Positions 1 to 8,995 of a stretch of DNA of 64,000 nucleotides are shown here, piece by piece. The position numbers and the translations under genes were made by a program. Numbering within the stretch: position 1 is the first letter of the stretch; every line of letters begins with the position of its first letter. Below the pieces are notes generated by a model that did no database searches, had not been told where the DNA came from, and was given only the letters and a program-made list of their open reading frames with translations. Origin of the DNA: Pseudoxanthomonas sp. SE1 (GTDB lineage: Bacteria > Pseudomonadota > Gammaproteobacteria > Xanthomonadales > Xanthomonadaceae); the NCBI RefSeq assembly GCF_029542205.1, contig NZ_CP113783.1, forward strand, positions 3,339,001 through 3,403,000, in the 5' to 3' direction.

Positions 1-1
1 A

Positions 2-505
2 TGGCGGTTCGGCTTTGGCTGGCAGGGCTTTGGCGCGGCGCTGCTGAGCTGCTACCTGGTGGCGCTGAGCGGCATCGACCTGCGCACGCGGTTGCTGCCC
101 GACCAGCTGACGCTGCCGTTGATGTGGCTGGGCCTGATCGGCAGCCTCGACAACCTCTACATGCCCGCCAAGCCGGCACTGCTGGGCGCCATCGCCGGCT
201 ATGTGTCGCTGTGGCTGGTGTGGTGGCTGTTCAAACAGATCACCGGCAAGGAAGGCATGGGCCGGGGCGACTTCAAGCTCCTTGCGGCCCTCGGCGCCTG
301 GGTGGGATTGAATGGCGTGCTGCCCATCATTCTGATCTCCTCGCTCGTGGGTGCCGTGGTCGGTTCGGCCTGGCTGGCGGTGCGGGGCCGCGACCGCGCC
401 ACGCCGATCCCGTTCGGCCCCTATCTGGCCATCGCGGGCTGGATCGTGTTCTTCTGGGGCCAGCAGATCGTGGACACCTACCTGCGTTTCGCCGGCCTGA
501 AGTAG
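2..505 (+). CDS. pilD: Prepilin peptidase PilD, C-terminal part
   Basis: Inner-membrane aspartyl protease of the GXGD type that cleaves and N-methylates type IV prepilins and type II pseudopilins. The frame is open from the left window edge, so the N-terminal half (including any zinc-binding loop) is missing. About 167 codons remain, with four or five hydrophobic segments. Both catalytic aspartates are visible: the first in GIDLRTRLLPD (about codon 26) and the second in GRGDFKLL (about codon 90). coaE follows 84 bases downstream on the same strand, as in the pilB-pilC-pilD-coaE order of Xanthomonas. Identity is secure; only the start is unseen. Confidence 0.93.
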   Translation, partial: WRFGFGWQGFGAALLSCYLVALSGIDLRTRLLPDQLTLPLMWLGLIGSLDNLYMPAKPALLGAIAGYVSLWLVWWLFKQITGKEGMGRGDFKLLAALGAWVGLNGVLPIILISSLVGAVVGSAWLAVRGRDRATPIPFGPYLAIAGWIVFFWGQQIVDTYLRFAGLK

Positions 506-589
506 GTGCGCCCCGCGGGCGATGCGTTTCCCCGCACGTTGTGGAGAGCATGAGCATCTCGACCGAATGCGCTCGTACATAATCCCCCC

Positions 590-1237
590 ATGAGCGATTA
601 CTTCATCGGCCTGACCGGCGGCATTGCCTCCGGGAAAAGTGCGCTTGAGCGAGCATTTGCCGCACGCGGCATCGCGGTGGCCGATGCCGATCTGCTGGCG
701 CGCGAGGTGGTCCGGCCCGGCGAACCCGCGCTGGCCGCCGTGGCGGAGCGCTTCGGGCGCGATGTGCTGATGGCGGATGGCCAACTGGACCGGGCGGCGT
801 TGCGTGTACGCGTATTCGGGAACGAGGAAGAGCGGCGCGCACTGGAAGCGATCGTGCACCCCGCCATCCGTCGGCGGCTGGAAGAGATCTGCCGGCAAGC
901 CACGAGTCCCTACGCCATCGCGACGATCCCGCTGCTCACCGAAGGCGGTGGACGCGCGGCCTACCCGTGGCTGCACCGGATCCTGGTGGTCGACACACCC
1001 ACCGAAGTGCAGAAACAGCGGCTGATGCAGCGCGACGGCATCGATGCAGTCCTGGCGGACAAGATGATGGCAGCCCAGGCCTCGCGTGCAGACCGGCTGG
1101 CGCTGGCGGACGATATCGTCGTCAACGATGGTGATATCACCCACCTGCAGCGCGCCGCCGATGACCTGCACCGACGCTATCTGGCGCTGGCGGACGCCGG
1201 AAACATGCATTCCATGGCGAACAATCGCCCCCTGTAG
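590..1237 (+). CDS. coaE: Dephospho-CoA kinase
   Basis: Catalyses the last step of coenzyme A synthesis, ATP-dependent phosphorylation of the 3'-hydroxyl of dephospho-CoA, in the cytosol. The protein has 215 residues, slightly longer than the usual 200-206. The P-loop GGIASGKS is at residues 10-17, followed by DADLLAREVV typical of the family. The ATG at 590 gives the normal MSDYFIGLTGG start. The last roughly ten residues (after LALADAG) look non-conserved, and the TAG stop at 1235-1237 lies inside the GTAG head of the adjacent REP element. The original C-terminus may therefore have been replaced by repeat insertion. Confidence 0.95.
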   Translation: MSDYFIGLTGGIASGKSALERAFAARGIAVADADLLAREVVRPGEPALAAVAERFGRDVLMADGQLDRAALRVRVFGNEEERRALEAIVHPAIRRRLEEICRQATSPYAIATIPLLTEGGGRAAYPWLHRILVVDTPTEVQKQRLMQRDGIDAVLADKMMAAQASRADRLALADDIVVNDGDITHLQRAADDLHRRYLALADAGNMHSMANNRPL

Positions 1238-1307
1238 GAGCGGGCCATGCCCGCGATGCTCTTCCCTGGCCGGACAGCAAAGCATCGCGCCCAAGGGGGC
1301 TCGTACA
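1233..1307. repeat. GTAG-headed REP pair, type A, copy 1
   Basis: Imperfect palindrome. The left arm starts TGTAGGAGCGGGCCATGCCC and ends CGATGCT; the right arm is AGCATCGCGCCC...GGGGGCTCGTACA. The arms are inverted copies separated by about 20 bases. A GTAG tetranucleotide at the foot of a REP hairpin is the hallmark of RAYT-mobilised REPs such as SMAG in Stenotrophomonas. The left GTAG overlaps the stop codon of coaE. Confidence 0.85.
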
Positions 1308-1325
1308 GAGCACGTCGCGCCGCTT

Positions 1326-1399
1326 TGTAGGAGCGGGCCATGCCCGCCATGCTCTTGGGACACGGACCGGAAAGCATCGCGCCCAAGGGCGCTCCTACA
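1326..1399. repeat. GTAG-headed REP pair, type A, copy 2
   Basis: Same structure as copy 1, with intact TGTAGGAGC and GCTCCTACA ends. The right end overlaps the 3' end of the RAYT reading frame on the minus strand, so the CTA at 1395-1397 reads as its TAG stop. Copies 1 and 2 are in direct tandem about 18 bases apart. Confidence 0.85.
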
Positions 1400-1892
1400 A
1401 CGCCTTCGGAATGCGATCCGCGATCCACACGGCGTCCCAGAACGGGTAGTCGCCCACGCGTTTCACCCACCCTGCCCTGACGGGATTCGCGACCAGGTAA
1501 CGCGCCGCAGCCCTCACGTCGTTCTCCCCGCGCAACAAGCGCTCGTGATACGCCCGCGCCCAGAGCGCACCGGTACGCCCCGCATCTCCGTTGTAGGCGC
1601 GCGCTGTGGCGGACTTGATCCGGTTCATGATCGACGCAAGGTGATTGTCGTCGCCAACCTGGACCAACCAATGTCCGTGGTCCGGCATCAACACTCACGC
1701 CAGCAGCCGCGATTCGCGGTAGACGTCGGGGTCGAGATGGCAGCGCGCGGCCCTGCAAGCGGGTGCGAATTCCTTGAAGAAGGGTTGGCGCCCAACGGTG
1801 GTCGCGGTTATCAGGTACACATGACCTGGCAGATGGAGGCGATGGCGCCGGAGCGCCGCATGACCGGCATGCGGGAAAACGGGACGGGGCAT
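1395..1892 (-). pseudogene. REP-associated tyrosine transposase (RAYT), in-frame stop
   Basis: RAYTs are single-copy, IS200/IS605-like HUH transposases thought to mobilise REP elements. This frame spans 165 sense codons plus one internal stop. The N-terminal part (GHVYLITATT) and C-terminal part are in the same frame, separated only by a TGA at 1695-1697. It sits where the family has Trp in the context LLAW-VLMPDH. The catalytic HUH pair is in MPDHGHW (about residues 72 and 74), and the likely nucleophile Tyr is in ARYLVANPVRAG. Type A REPs flank it on both sides, matching a classic RAYT-REP locus. I call it a pseudogene by a single TGG-to-TGA nonsense change; sequencing error or readthrough cannot be excluded. 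Confidence 0.8.
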
Positions 1893-1956
1893 GCGAGCCA
1901 GCTTGCTGGCTTGCGTCCGACATGCACATCAGGCATCGCCGCGCCTAACCGTCAGA

Positions 1957-2029
1957 GGTCGGAGCGAACCCTGCCACGATGCTCTTCCAGGCCGGACAGC
2001 AAAGCATCGCGCCCGAGGGCGCTCCTACA
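1957..2029. repeat. GTAG-headed REP pair, type A, copy 3 (degenerate left arm)
   Basis: The right arm AGCATCGCGCCC...GGGCGCTCCTACA is intact, ending at 2029. The left arm is decayed (GGAGCGAACCCTGCCACGATGCT) and has lost its GTAG. It lies just upstream of the RAYT start. Confidence 0.75.
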
Positions 2030-2047
2030 GAGCTCGCCGCGCCGCTT

Positions 2048-2121
2048 TGTAGGAGCGGGCCATGCCCGCGATGCTCTTCGAGCACAGACCGGAAAGCATC
2101 GCGCCCGAGGGCGCTCCTACA
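2048..2121. repeat. GTAG-headed REP pair, type A, copy 4
   Basis: Complete element with TGTAGGAGCGGGCCATGCCC at the left and GGGCGCTCCTACA at the right. It is in direct tandem with copy 3 at about an 18-base spacing, the same spacing as between copies 1 and 2. Confidence 0.85.
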
Positions 2122-2139
2122 GGGCACGCCGCACAGCCT

Positions 2140-2166
2140 TGTAGGAGCGGGCCATGCCCGCGATGC
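2140..2166. repeat. Single REP, type A half element
   Basis: Only the left arm (TGTAGGAGCGGGCCATGCCC then GCGATGC) is present. It ends one base before the stop codon of the Nudix-ThiE gene and could serve as that gene's 3' hairpin on the minus strand. Confidence 0.8.
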
Positions 2167-2167
2167 G

Positions 2168-3121
2168 TTACGCCGCCGAAAGCCACAGCCCGCGAATGGC
2201 CGCGATGCCTTGCGCCCCATGCCGGCGCGCGTCGGCGATGTCGTCGTCCGCCATGCCGCCGATGGCGTAGATCGGCAAGGACACACCCTCGCGCAGACGG
2301 GCGAAGCCCGGCCATCCCAGCGACTCGCCGCCGGGATGGCTGAGGGTCGGGTAGACGCTGCCCACCACCGCGAAATCGCATCCCAGCGCCTCCGCCTGCC
2401 GCAGCTCCGATGCGGCATGGCAGGACGCCGCGACGGGTAATCCCTCCGGCAGCGGCCGCTCCGACAGCGCCGCCAGTTGCGAGGCACGCAGATGGACGCC
2501 GACCTGCAGTTCGCGCGCCAGGTCCACGTCGCCGTTCAGCAGCACCTCGGCGCCGGTCGTGCGGCAGCGCGCGACAGCTTCCTTCGCCAGCGATCGCCAG
2601 GCGTCGCCCGACACGCTGCGCGCACGCACCTGCACGCGGCGGATACCCCGCGACAACGCATCATCCAGCGAGGCCAGCCAGCGAGGCGGATCCTCGGGTT
2701 CCGGCGTGACCAGGTAACGGTCCGGCTGCATGAGCGCCGCCACCACCGGGCGATCCGCCGGCGGCATGTCGTAGCGCATCAGTTTGTCCGGTGCGACCCA
2801 GGCCAGCGCCTGGCCCTCGTGCCCGCGCGGCGCGCCTTCCCATCCGGTCAGGTGCCGCACTTCCAGGCACAGGCGCTTGTCGGGGTATTGCTGGGGCACG
2901 CTGATGAGGTGATCGCCGACCCGGGCCTCGATGCCCAGTTCCTCGCGCAGTTCGCGCACCAGGGCATCCTCGGGGCTTTCCCCGGGTTCCTGCTTGCCTC
3001 CGGGAAACTCCCAGCGCCCCGCCAGGTCGCGCCCTTCCGTCCGGCGGGTCAGCAGGATGCGGCCGCGTGCATCGGTGATGACGGCGGCCATGACGTGGAT
3101 GGAGCGCAACGGAGTGAGCAT
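2168..3121 (-). CDS. Nudix hydrolase (MutT) - thiamine phosphate synthase-like fusion
   Basis: A 317-residue two-domain protein. The N-terminal domain is MutT-like, with the full Nudix box at residues 41-63 (GGKQEPGESPEDALVREL then REELG), expected to hydrolyse 8-oxo-dGTP or similar. The C-terminal half resembles the TIM-barrel TMP synthase ThiE/TenI, with FAVVGSVYPTLSHPG and YAIGGM phosphate-binding motifs. This fusion is known in pseudomonads and xanthomonads; what the C-terminal domain does there is not established to my knowledge. I chose the ATG at 3121 because it gives the usual short lead MLTPLRSIHVMAAVITD. The longer GTG at 3175 would run close to the secA terminator. It lies downstream of secA, as in related genomes. 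Confidence 0.88.
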   Translation of the reverse strand: MLTPLRSIHVMAAVITDARGRILLTRRTEGRDLAGRWEFPGGKQEPGESPEDALVRELREELGIEARVGDHLISVPQQYPDKRLCLEVRHLTGWEGAPRGHEGQALAWVAPDKLMRYDMPPADRPVVAALMQPDRYLVTPEPEDPPRWLASLDDALSRGIRRVQVRARSVSGDAWRSLAKEAVARCRTTGAEVLLNGDVDLARELQVGVHLRASQLAALSERPLPEGLPVAASCHAASELRQAEALGCDFAVVGSVYPTLSHPGGESLGWPGFARLREGVSLPIYAIGGMADDDIADARRHGAQGIAAIRGLWLSAA

Positions 3122-3191
3122 GGAAGAAGCTTGCCGGGAACGGTCAGGTAGACGCAAATAGTCTCGCCCGGACACGATGCCGCGCGCAAAG

Positions 3192-3217
3192 AAAAAGCCG
3201 CGCGACGCGCGGCTTTT
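3192..3217 (-). terminator. Rho-independent terminator after secA
   Basis: Perfect GC-rich hairpin (arms AAAGCCGCG and CGCGGCTTT, plus extra AT pairs). On the minus strand it is followed by a T-rich run, 25 bases past the secA stop. Confidence 0.8.
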
Positions 3218-3242
3218 CCGTCAGGCGAGGTGCGGCGCCGCC

Positions 3243-5996
3243 TCAGCCGAGCTGGCCGTGGCAGTGCTTGTACTTCTTGCCGCTGCCGCAGGGGCACGGA
3301 TCGTTGCGGCCGACCTTGGGAGCGTCGCGGTGTGCCGGCATCGGGCCCGACTGCACGTAGCCGCCCTGCGCCGCAGCCAGCTGCCGGGCCTGCTCGGCTT
3401 CCTCGTCGGCGCTGTAGCCGCCGGCATCCTGGTGCTGGAACTGCATCTGCCGGGCCTGCGCCTCGGCCATGGCGCGCTCCTGCGCTTCCAGCGCGGCGAC
3501 TTCCTCCTCGCTGCGGATGCGGACGCGCGACAGCAGGGTCACCACTTCGCTCTTCACCCGTTCCAGCATGCCGGAGAACAGTTCGAAGGCTTCCTTCTTG
3601 TACTCCTGCTTCGGCTGCTTCTGCGCGTAGCCGCGCAGGTGGATGCCCTGGCGCAGATAGTCCATGCGCGCCAGGTGTTCCTTCCAGTTCTTGTCCAGCA
3701 CCGTCAGCATGATGTGCTTTTCAAGCGCCCGCATGGTCTCGTCGCCGATCACCGCTTCCTTGTCGGCGAAGTGCTTGTCCATCGCTTCCTGCACGCGACG
3801 CTCGATGGTCTCGGCATCGAGCTCCTCGGCGTCCTCGCGCCAGCGGCTCACGGGCAGCTCCACGCCCATTTCCTCGCCGAGTTCGCGCTCCAGACCCTGC
3901 AGGTCCCACTGTTCGTCCACCGAGTTCAGCGGCACGAAGCGCGCCACCGTTTCGGCTACCACGTCGCCGCGGATGCCGTCGATGTTGTCCTTCACCGAAT
4001 CGGCGTCGAGCAATTCGTCGCGCTGCGCGTAGATCACCTTGCGCTGGTCGTTGTTGACGTCGTCGAAGTCGAGCAGGTTCTTGCGGATGTCGAAGTTGTG
4101 CGCTTCCACCTTGCGCTGCGCCTTCTCGATCTGGCGGCTGACCAGCTTGTCCTCGATGACGTCGTCTTCCTTCATGCCGATCAGCTTCATCGCCTTCTGG
4201 ACCCAGTCCGAGGCGAAGATGCGCATCAGGTTGTCTTCCAGCGACAGGTAGAAGCGGGACGAACCCGGATCGCCCTGGCGGCCGGAACGGCCACGCAGCT
4301 GGTTGTCGATGCGGCGCGATTCGTGGCGTTCGGTGCCGACGATGTGCAGGCCACCGGCGGCCTTCACTTCGTCGTGGCGCTTCTGCCATTCGGCCTTCAC
4401 CGCGGCGCGGTCGGCGTCGCTGGCGTCTTCCGGCAGCGTCTCGTATTCGGCTTCCAGCGAACCGCCCAGCACGATGTCGGTACCGCGGCCCGCCATGTTG
4501 GTGGCGATGGTGATCGCGCCCGGACGACCGGCCTGCGCCACGATGTGCGCTTCGCGCTCGTGCTGCTTGGCGTTGAGCACTTCGTGCGGCACGCCGGCCT
4601 TGGTGAGGAACTCGGACAGCATTTCCGACGTCTCGATGGACGTGGTGCCCACCAGCACCGGCTGGCCGCGCTGGTAGCAGTCCTGGATGTCGGCCAGCAC
4701 CGCCTTGAACTTGCCCTGGCGGTTGAGGAACACCTGGTCGGGCGAATCCTTGCGCACGGTCGGGCGGTTGGTCGGGATGACGATGACTTCCAGGCCATAG
4801 ATGCTCTGGAACTCGAAGGCTTCGGTATCGGCCGTGCCGGTCATGCCGGACAGCTTCCTGTACATGCGGAACAGGTTCTGGAACGTCACGCTGGCCAGCG
4901 TCTGGTTCTCGCGCTGGACCGGTACGCCTTCCTTCGCCTCGACCGCCTGGTGCAGGCCGTCGGACCAGCGGCGACCGGTCAGCGTGCGGCCGGTGAACTC
5001 ATCGACGATGACCACTTCGCCATCGCGCACGATGTAGTCCACGTCGCGCTGGTAGATGGCGTGCGCGCGCAGCGCGGCGTTGAGGTGGTGCACGACCGAC
5101 AGGTTGTTGGCGCCGTACAGCGGTTCTTCCTCGCTGATGATGCCGGCCTGCAGCAGCAGTTCCTCGGCGTGCTCCATGCCGGCTTCGGACAGGTGCACCT
5201 GCTTGCCCTTTTCGTCGACCCAGTAGTCGCCCTCGGCTTCCTCGTTCTCCTGCTTGATCAGCTGGGGGACGATGCGGTTGACGCGGATGTACAGCTCGGG
5301 CGATTCGTCGGCCGGGCCGGAAATGATCAGCGGGGTACGCGCCTCGTCGATCAGGATGGAGTCGACTTCGTCGACGATGGCGTAGTGCAGGCCGCGCTGG
5401 AAGCGGTCGGCGCGCGACATCGCCATGTTGTCGCGCAGGTAGTCGAAGCCGAATTCGTTGTTGGTGCCGTAGGTGATGTCGGCGGCATAGGCGGCGCTCT
5501 TGTCGCCGTGCGGCATGCCGGGGTAGACGACGCCCACGCTCAGGCCCAGCCAGTTGTACAGGCGGCCCATCCAGGCGGAGTCGCGGCGGGCCAGGTAGTC
5601 GTTCACGGTGACGACGTGCACGCCCTTGCCTTCCAGCGCATTGAGGTAGGTCGGCAGGGTGGCGACCAGCGTCTTGCCTTCGCCGGTGCGCATTTCGGCG
5701 ATCTTGCCCAGGTGCAGCACCATGCCGCCGATCAGCTGCACGTCGTAGTGGCGCATGCCCAGCACGCGACGGCTGGCTTCGCGGCAGACCGCGAAGGCTT
5801 CGGGAAGGATCTTGTCCAGGGCTTCCCCGCCGGCGATGCGCTGCTGGAACTCCGGCGTCTTCGCCTTCAGCTGCTCGTCGGTGAGCTGCTGCAGCTCCGC
5901 TTCCAGGGCGTTGATCTTGTCGACGGTGCGGTGCAGTTGCTTGAGCAGGCGCTCGTTGCGACTGCCGAAGACACGGGTAAGCAGGCTGTTGATCAT
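3243..5996 (-). CDS. secA: Preprotein translocase ATPase SecA
   Basis: Motor ATPase that drives unfolded preproteins through SecYEG. It has 917 residues, normal length. Walker A MRTGEGKT is at residues 102-109, the DEAD-type [11 protein letters not shown] follows near residue 210, and the C-terminal zinc/SecB-binding tail [14 protein letters not shown] provides C901, C903, C912 and H913. The ATG at 5996 is chosen because [21 protein letters not shown] is the conserved N-terminus; the frame remains open 24 codons further upstream without family similarity. The M23 peptidase gene is upstream on the same strand, but a hairpin separates the two. Confidence 0.98.
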   Translation of the reverse strand: MINSLLTRVFGSRNERLLKQLHRTVDKINALEAELQQLTDEQLKAKTPEFQQRIAGGEALDKILPEAFAVCREASRRVLGMRHYDVQLIGGMVLHLGKIAEMRTGEGKTLVATLPTYLNALEGKGVHVVTVNDYLARRDSAWMGRLYNWLGLSVGVVYPGMPHGDKSAAYAADITYGTNNEFGFDYLRDNMAMSRADRFQRGLHYAIVDEVDSILIDEARTPLIISGPADESPELYIRVNRIVPQLIKQENEEAEGDYWVDEKGKQVHLSEAGMEHAEELLLQAGIISEEEPLYGANNLSVVHHLNAALRAHAIYQRDVDYIVRDGEVVIVDEFTGRTLTGRRWSDGLHQAVEAKEGVPVQRENQTLASVTFQNLFRMYRKLSGMTGTADTEAFEFQSIYGLEVIVIPTNRPTVRKDSPDQVFLNRQGKFKAVLADIQDCYQRGQPVLVGTTSIETSEMLSEFLTKAGVPHEVLNAKQHEREAHIVAQAGRPGAITIATNMAGRGTDIVLGGSLEAEYETLPEDASDADRAAVKAEWQKRHDEVKAAGGLHIVGTERHESRRIDNQLRGRSGRQGDPGSSRFYLSLEDNLMRIFASDWVQKAMKLIGMKEDDVIEDKLVSRQIEKAQRKVEAHNFDIRKNLLDFDDVNNDQRKVIYAQRDELLDADSVKDNIDGIRGDVVAETVARFVPLNSVDEQWDLQGLERELGEEMGVELPVSRWREDAEELDAETIERRVQEAMDKHFADKEAVIGDETMRALEKHIMLTVLDKNWKEHLARMDYLRQGIHLRGYAQKQPKQEYKKEAFELFSGMLERVKSEVVTLLSRVRIRSEEEVAALEAQERAMAEAQARQMQFQHQDAGGYSADEEAEQARQLAAAQGGYVQSGPMPAHRDAPKVGRNDPCPCGSGKKYKHCHGQLG

Positions 5997-6048
5997 GTAG
6001 GGAACCGGAAAGGAAAAGGACACCGGGGCCGCGCGACTTCGGCGGGCC

Positions 6049-6078
6049 CAAAACGAAACAGGGCGCAAGGCGCCCTGT
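6049..6078 (-). terminator. Hairpin with T-rich tail between the M23 gene and secA
   Basis: Perfect 9-bp stem ACAGGGCGC / GCGCCCTGT with a 3-base loop (6058-6078), followed on the minus strand by TTTCGTTTT. It lies about 190 bases past the M23 stop and about 50 bases before secA. It is either the terminator of the M23 gene or an attenuator in the secA leader. Confidence 0.65.
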
Positions 6079-6265
6079 CTGGCAACACCGTATTGTAGCT
6101 TGGGGCGCCGCCCGGGGAATCAAGGCGGGCCGTCAGACCGGCTGGACACCGGATGGTTCCCGGACACAGGCAGTAGCGTCGCGCTTGCTCGGCGACGCAC
6201 GGCATCTGTCGCAGGCCCCGGACCGGAAAGCAGCGGAGCAAGCTCCGCTCTACTTCTGGTCGCGG

Positions 6266-7216
6266 TTACCCGCGCTTGATCTGCCCTACCGGCGTCGGGC
6301 CTTCGCCCAGGAACTTGCGCGGATTGACCACGCGTCCGTTCTCCCACACTTCGAAATGCACGTGCGCGCCCGTGGAGCGACCGGTCGAGCCGGCCTTGGC
6401 CACTTCCTGGCCCACGCGCACCAGGTCGCCGGCCCGCACGCTGAGACGCGAGTTGTGCGCATAGCGGGTCACGTAGCCATTGCCGTGATCGACGTCGATG
6501 ACGTTGCCGTAGCCGCCCTTCACGCCGGCGAAGCTGACCACGCCGTCGGCCACCGACAACACCGGATCGCCCACGCGCGCCTTGAAGTCGATGCCCTTGT
6601 GGTTCTGGCCGCCGCCGCCGAACGGATCGGCACGACCGCCGAAGCCGGACGTGATGTAGCTGTTGGCGATCGGCATGCGGCCCGGGGTGGCGTTCCTGTC
6701 CAGTTCGCGGTTGAACAGCAGCGCTTCCAACACGGACAGCTGGCGCCCGGAGGCGGCGAACTGCTGCTCCAGCTTGTCCACGCCCGCGGTCAGGTCGGCC
6801 GGCTTCATGTCGTAGGACACGTCGTTGCCGCCCACGCCGACCGGCTCGTTGAAGTCGAACTCGCCGTCCTGCAGCTGGCCCACGCGGGTGAGGCGCTCAC
6901 CGAGTGCGTTCAGGCGGTTCGCCTGTGCCTGCAGTTCGCCGAGACGCGCGGCCATGGCGTTGATTTCCTGCTGGGCACCACGGCGGACCTGCTCAAGCTC
7001 GGTGTCGCGCTGCTCGGCCTTGGCCTGCAGCATCGAGACCTGCGCCATGCCGAGGGCGCTGCGCCCCCCCACGCCGACCAGCAGGCCGGCAGCGACAAGC
7101 ACCGCAGCGCTGGCGAGCGGCCGGGCATGGAACGCGAGGCGGATTCGATAGGCACCATGGGCCGATGCATGGGCCCACCAGGTACGCGTATTGTTGACGA
7201 TGGTTTTAAAGCTCAT
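6266..7216 (-). CDS. M23 family metallopeptidase (membrane-anchored LytM-type)
   Basis: Predicted periplasmic peptidoglycan endopeptidase or LytM-type amidase activator of 316 residues. A single membrane anchor lies at about residues 34-51, a coiled-coil-like stretch at 60-110, and the M23 domain at about 185-300. The zinc ligands are intact: H206 and D210 in NHKGID and H287 in HVHFEVW, with H285 also present, so it should be enzymatically active rather than a degenerate EnvC/NlpD-type activator. It starts 8 bases from the divergent dciA start, so the promoters must overlap or lie inside the neighbouring gene. Position between dciA and secA is typical for Xanthomonadaceae. Confidence 0.9.
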   Translation of the reverse strand: MSFKTIVNNTRTWWAHASAHGAYRIRLAFHARPLASAAVLVAAGLLVGVGGRSALGMAQVSMLQAKAEQRDTELEQVRRGAQQEINAMAARLGELQAQANRLNALGERLTRVGQLQDGEFDFNEPVGVGGNDVSYDMKPADLTAGVDKLEQQFAASGRQLSVLEALLFNRELDRNATPGRMPIANSYITSGFGGRADPFGGGGQNHKGIDFKARVGDPVLSVADGVVSFAGVKGGYGNVIDVDHGNGYVTRYAHNSRLSVRAGDLVRVGQEVAKAGSTGRSTGAHVHFEVWENGRVVNPRKFLGEGPTPVGQIKRG

Positions 7217-7224
7217 AGATACCG

Positions 7225-7698
7225 ATGTCTGATTCGAAGTCCAAGCCGCGCCGTACCGGCACCGCGCAACCTGCCCTGCAGGCTGCCCTGACGGATGCCG
7301 CTACCGACCCGGTGCGTCGTGCCATGTGGCTCGACGCCTTGGAACAGCAGCTTCGCCCCTGCCTGCCGCCTGCCTTGGCGCCGCATTGCCGGTTGGCGAA
7401 CGTGGCAGGCAAGCGGCTCGTTTTTATCGTCGATTCCCCGGTATGGCATGCCAGGCTTCGCCTCGCCGCACCCGAACTGATCAACGCGGCCCAATCCATC
7501 GGACTGACGGTCACCGAAGTCACCGCCAAGACGAGCCTCGCGCCGCTCCATCCCGTGGAGCCTGCGCAAGATCCGGTCGTACCTGTGTCGGAGGCCTCCC
7601 GCAAAGGGCTGCAAGCGGCCCTCGACCTCCTGTCCACCCCGGACTCCGCGGGTGCTCCCACCCCGGGGGGTGGTCATCGTGGGAGGCGAAAAATGTGA
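7225..7698 (+). CDS. dciA: DUF721 protein, DciA-type helicase loader
   Basis: A 157-residue protein with the DUF721 core at about residues 25-110 (LANVAGKRLVFIVDSPVWHARLR). DciA is the ancestral loader of the replicative helicase DnaB in bacteria lacking DnaC/DnaI; this role is family knowledge, not shown here. The C-terminal tail is Gly/Pro/Arg-rich and probably disordered. Xanthomonads place this gene next to lpxC and secA. It is convergent with lpxC, and about 200 bases separate the two stops. Confidence 0.85.
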   Translation: MSDSKSKPRRTGTAQPALQAALTDAATDPVRRAMWLDALEQQLRPCLPPALAPHCRLANVAGKRLVFIVDSPVWHARLRLAAPELINAAQSIGLTVTEVTAKTSLAPLHPVEPAQDPVVPVSEASRKGLQAALDLLSTPDSAGAPTPGGGHRGRRKM

Positions 7699-7899
7699 TT
7701 CGACCATCACGAGGGACGGGGCATGGTACCGGCCACCGCCCGTCGGGTCGTTAGTCAGAGGTTAGAAAAATGTTATTTCCGGCCCGATTTCCTGACCAAG
7801 TTCACACTTTCGCCAAGGCGTAACCATTCGCACACCACTGCGTGATGGTGGTGGGAAACCGGTCGACAGCGGGGTCACCGTCCGCAGAGGACGGGCGTC

Positions 7900-8814
7900 T
7901 CAGATCGCCAGGGCAGGCGTTGCGTAGACGACCGGGGACGGCATGGCGCGGTCCTCGAACGTCACTTCTTCCCAGGCAGTGGTCTCGGCCAGCAGGGCGC
8001 GGACCAGCTTGTTGTTCAGGGCATGGCCCGATTTGAAGCCTTCGTACGCCCCCAGGATCGGGCGTCCGGCGAGGTACAGGTCGCCGATGGCGTCCAGGAT
8101 CTTGTGGCGGACGAATTCATCCGTGTAGCGCAGGCCGTCCTCGTTCAACACCCGGAACTCGTCCAGCACGATGGCGTTGTCCATCGAACCACCCAGGCCG
8201 AGGTTGCGCTCGCGCATGTATTCCAGGTCGCGCATGAAACCGAACGTGCGTGCGCGGGCGACCTCCTTGATGTAGGCGCCCGTGGAGAAGTCCACTTCGG
8301 CCCGCGACTGCGACGTCGGGATCATCGGATGGTCGAACTTCACCGTGAAGCCCAGCTTGAAGCCGTCATAGGGCTCGAAGCGCGCCACCTTGTCGCCCTC
8401 GGTCACTTCGATGGGACGCGTGATGCGGATGAAACGCTTGGGCGCATCCTGCTCGGTGATGCCGGCGGACTGGATCAGGAACACGAACGGGCCTGCGGAG
8501 CCGTCCATGATCGGCAGTTCCGCGGAGGACAGTTCCACGTAGGCATTGTCTACTCCGAGGCCGGCCATCGCCGACATCAGGTGTTCGACGGTCTGCACCT
8601 TGGCGCCTTCGCAGGTCAGCCCGGTGCACAGCGTGGTCTCGGTGACGAGGCCCGCACTGGCGGGAATCTCCACCACCGGCTCCAGGTCGACGCGCCGGAA
8701 CACGATACCGGTGTTCACGGGGGCCGGGCGCAGGGTCATGTAGACCTTTTCGCCACTGTGCAGCCCCACGCCCGTCGCGCGGATCACGTTCTTGAGGGTG
8801 CGTTGCTGGGCCAT
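7900..8814 (-). CDS. lpxC: UDP-3-O-acyl-N-acetylglucosamine deacetylase LpxC
   Basis: Zinc amidase catalysing the committed step of lipid A synthesis. It has 304 residues, family-typical. The zinc ligands H78 (TVEHLMSA), H237 and D241 ([14 protein letters not shown]) and catalytic H264 (SGHALNN) are all present. The ATG at 8814 gives the canonical [15 protein letters not shown]; the frame is open 20 codons upstream without similarity. It closes the dcw cluster, 327 bases after ftsZ, so it probably has its own promoter in that gap. Confidence 0.97.
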   Translation of the reverse strand: MAQQRTLKNVIRATGVGLHSGEKVYMTLRPAPVNTGIVFRRVDLEPVVEIPASAGLVTETTLCTGLTCEGAKVQTVEHLMSAMAGLGVDNAYVELSSAELPIMDGSAGPFVFLIQSAGITEQDAPKRFIRITRPIEVTEGDKVARFEPYDGFKLGFTVKFDHPMIPTSQSRAEVDFSTGAYIKEVARARTFGFMRDLEYMRERNLGLGGSMDNAIVLDEFRVLNEDGLRYTDEFVRHKILDAIGDLYLAGRPILGAYEGFKSGHALNNKLVRALLAETTAWEEVTFEDRAMPSPVVYATPALAI

Positions 8815-8943
8815 TCGAAGGAATCGCAGGTAGGGGGGAACCTGAGCGGGCAGCGAGAATATCACGCAGGCCACTGAATCTTAACGGAAGAACCTGTGTG
8901 TCCCGTTCCTGCAACAACGACCTGATAGGGACGTCGTGAAAGG

Positions 8944-8971
8944 GCTGCCGGACCGGCGAAGGTCCGGCAGC
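8944..8971 (-). terminator. Strong hairpin between ftsZ and lpxC
   Basis: Perfect 11-bp inverted repeat GCTGCCGGACC / GGTCCGGCAGC with a 6-base loop. On the minus strand it is followed by CCCTTTCACG, so the T-tract is weak. It may end the ftsZ transcript or stabilise its 3' end. Confidence 0.5.
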
Positions 8972-8995
8972 GAAGGGACATGGCAGTGCACAGCC

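Noticed and set aside
1086..2144. 352-codon plus-strand frame through the REP/RAYT region
   Set aside because: It is built from translated REP repeats ([10 protein letters not shown] repeated) and the antisense of the RAYT, so it is not a protein.
1233..2166. Repeats considered as a CRISPR array
   Set aside because: The repeat units are palindromic pairs of about 75 bases, irregularly placed around a transposase and found elsewhere in the genome window. There are no unique spacers of constant length and no cas genes.
3177..6098. 973-codon plus-strand open frame opposite secA
   Set aside because: It is the antisense of secA. GC-rich codon bias keeps this frame free of stops; the translation is low-complexity (His/Val/Ala/Leu-rich) and has no domains.
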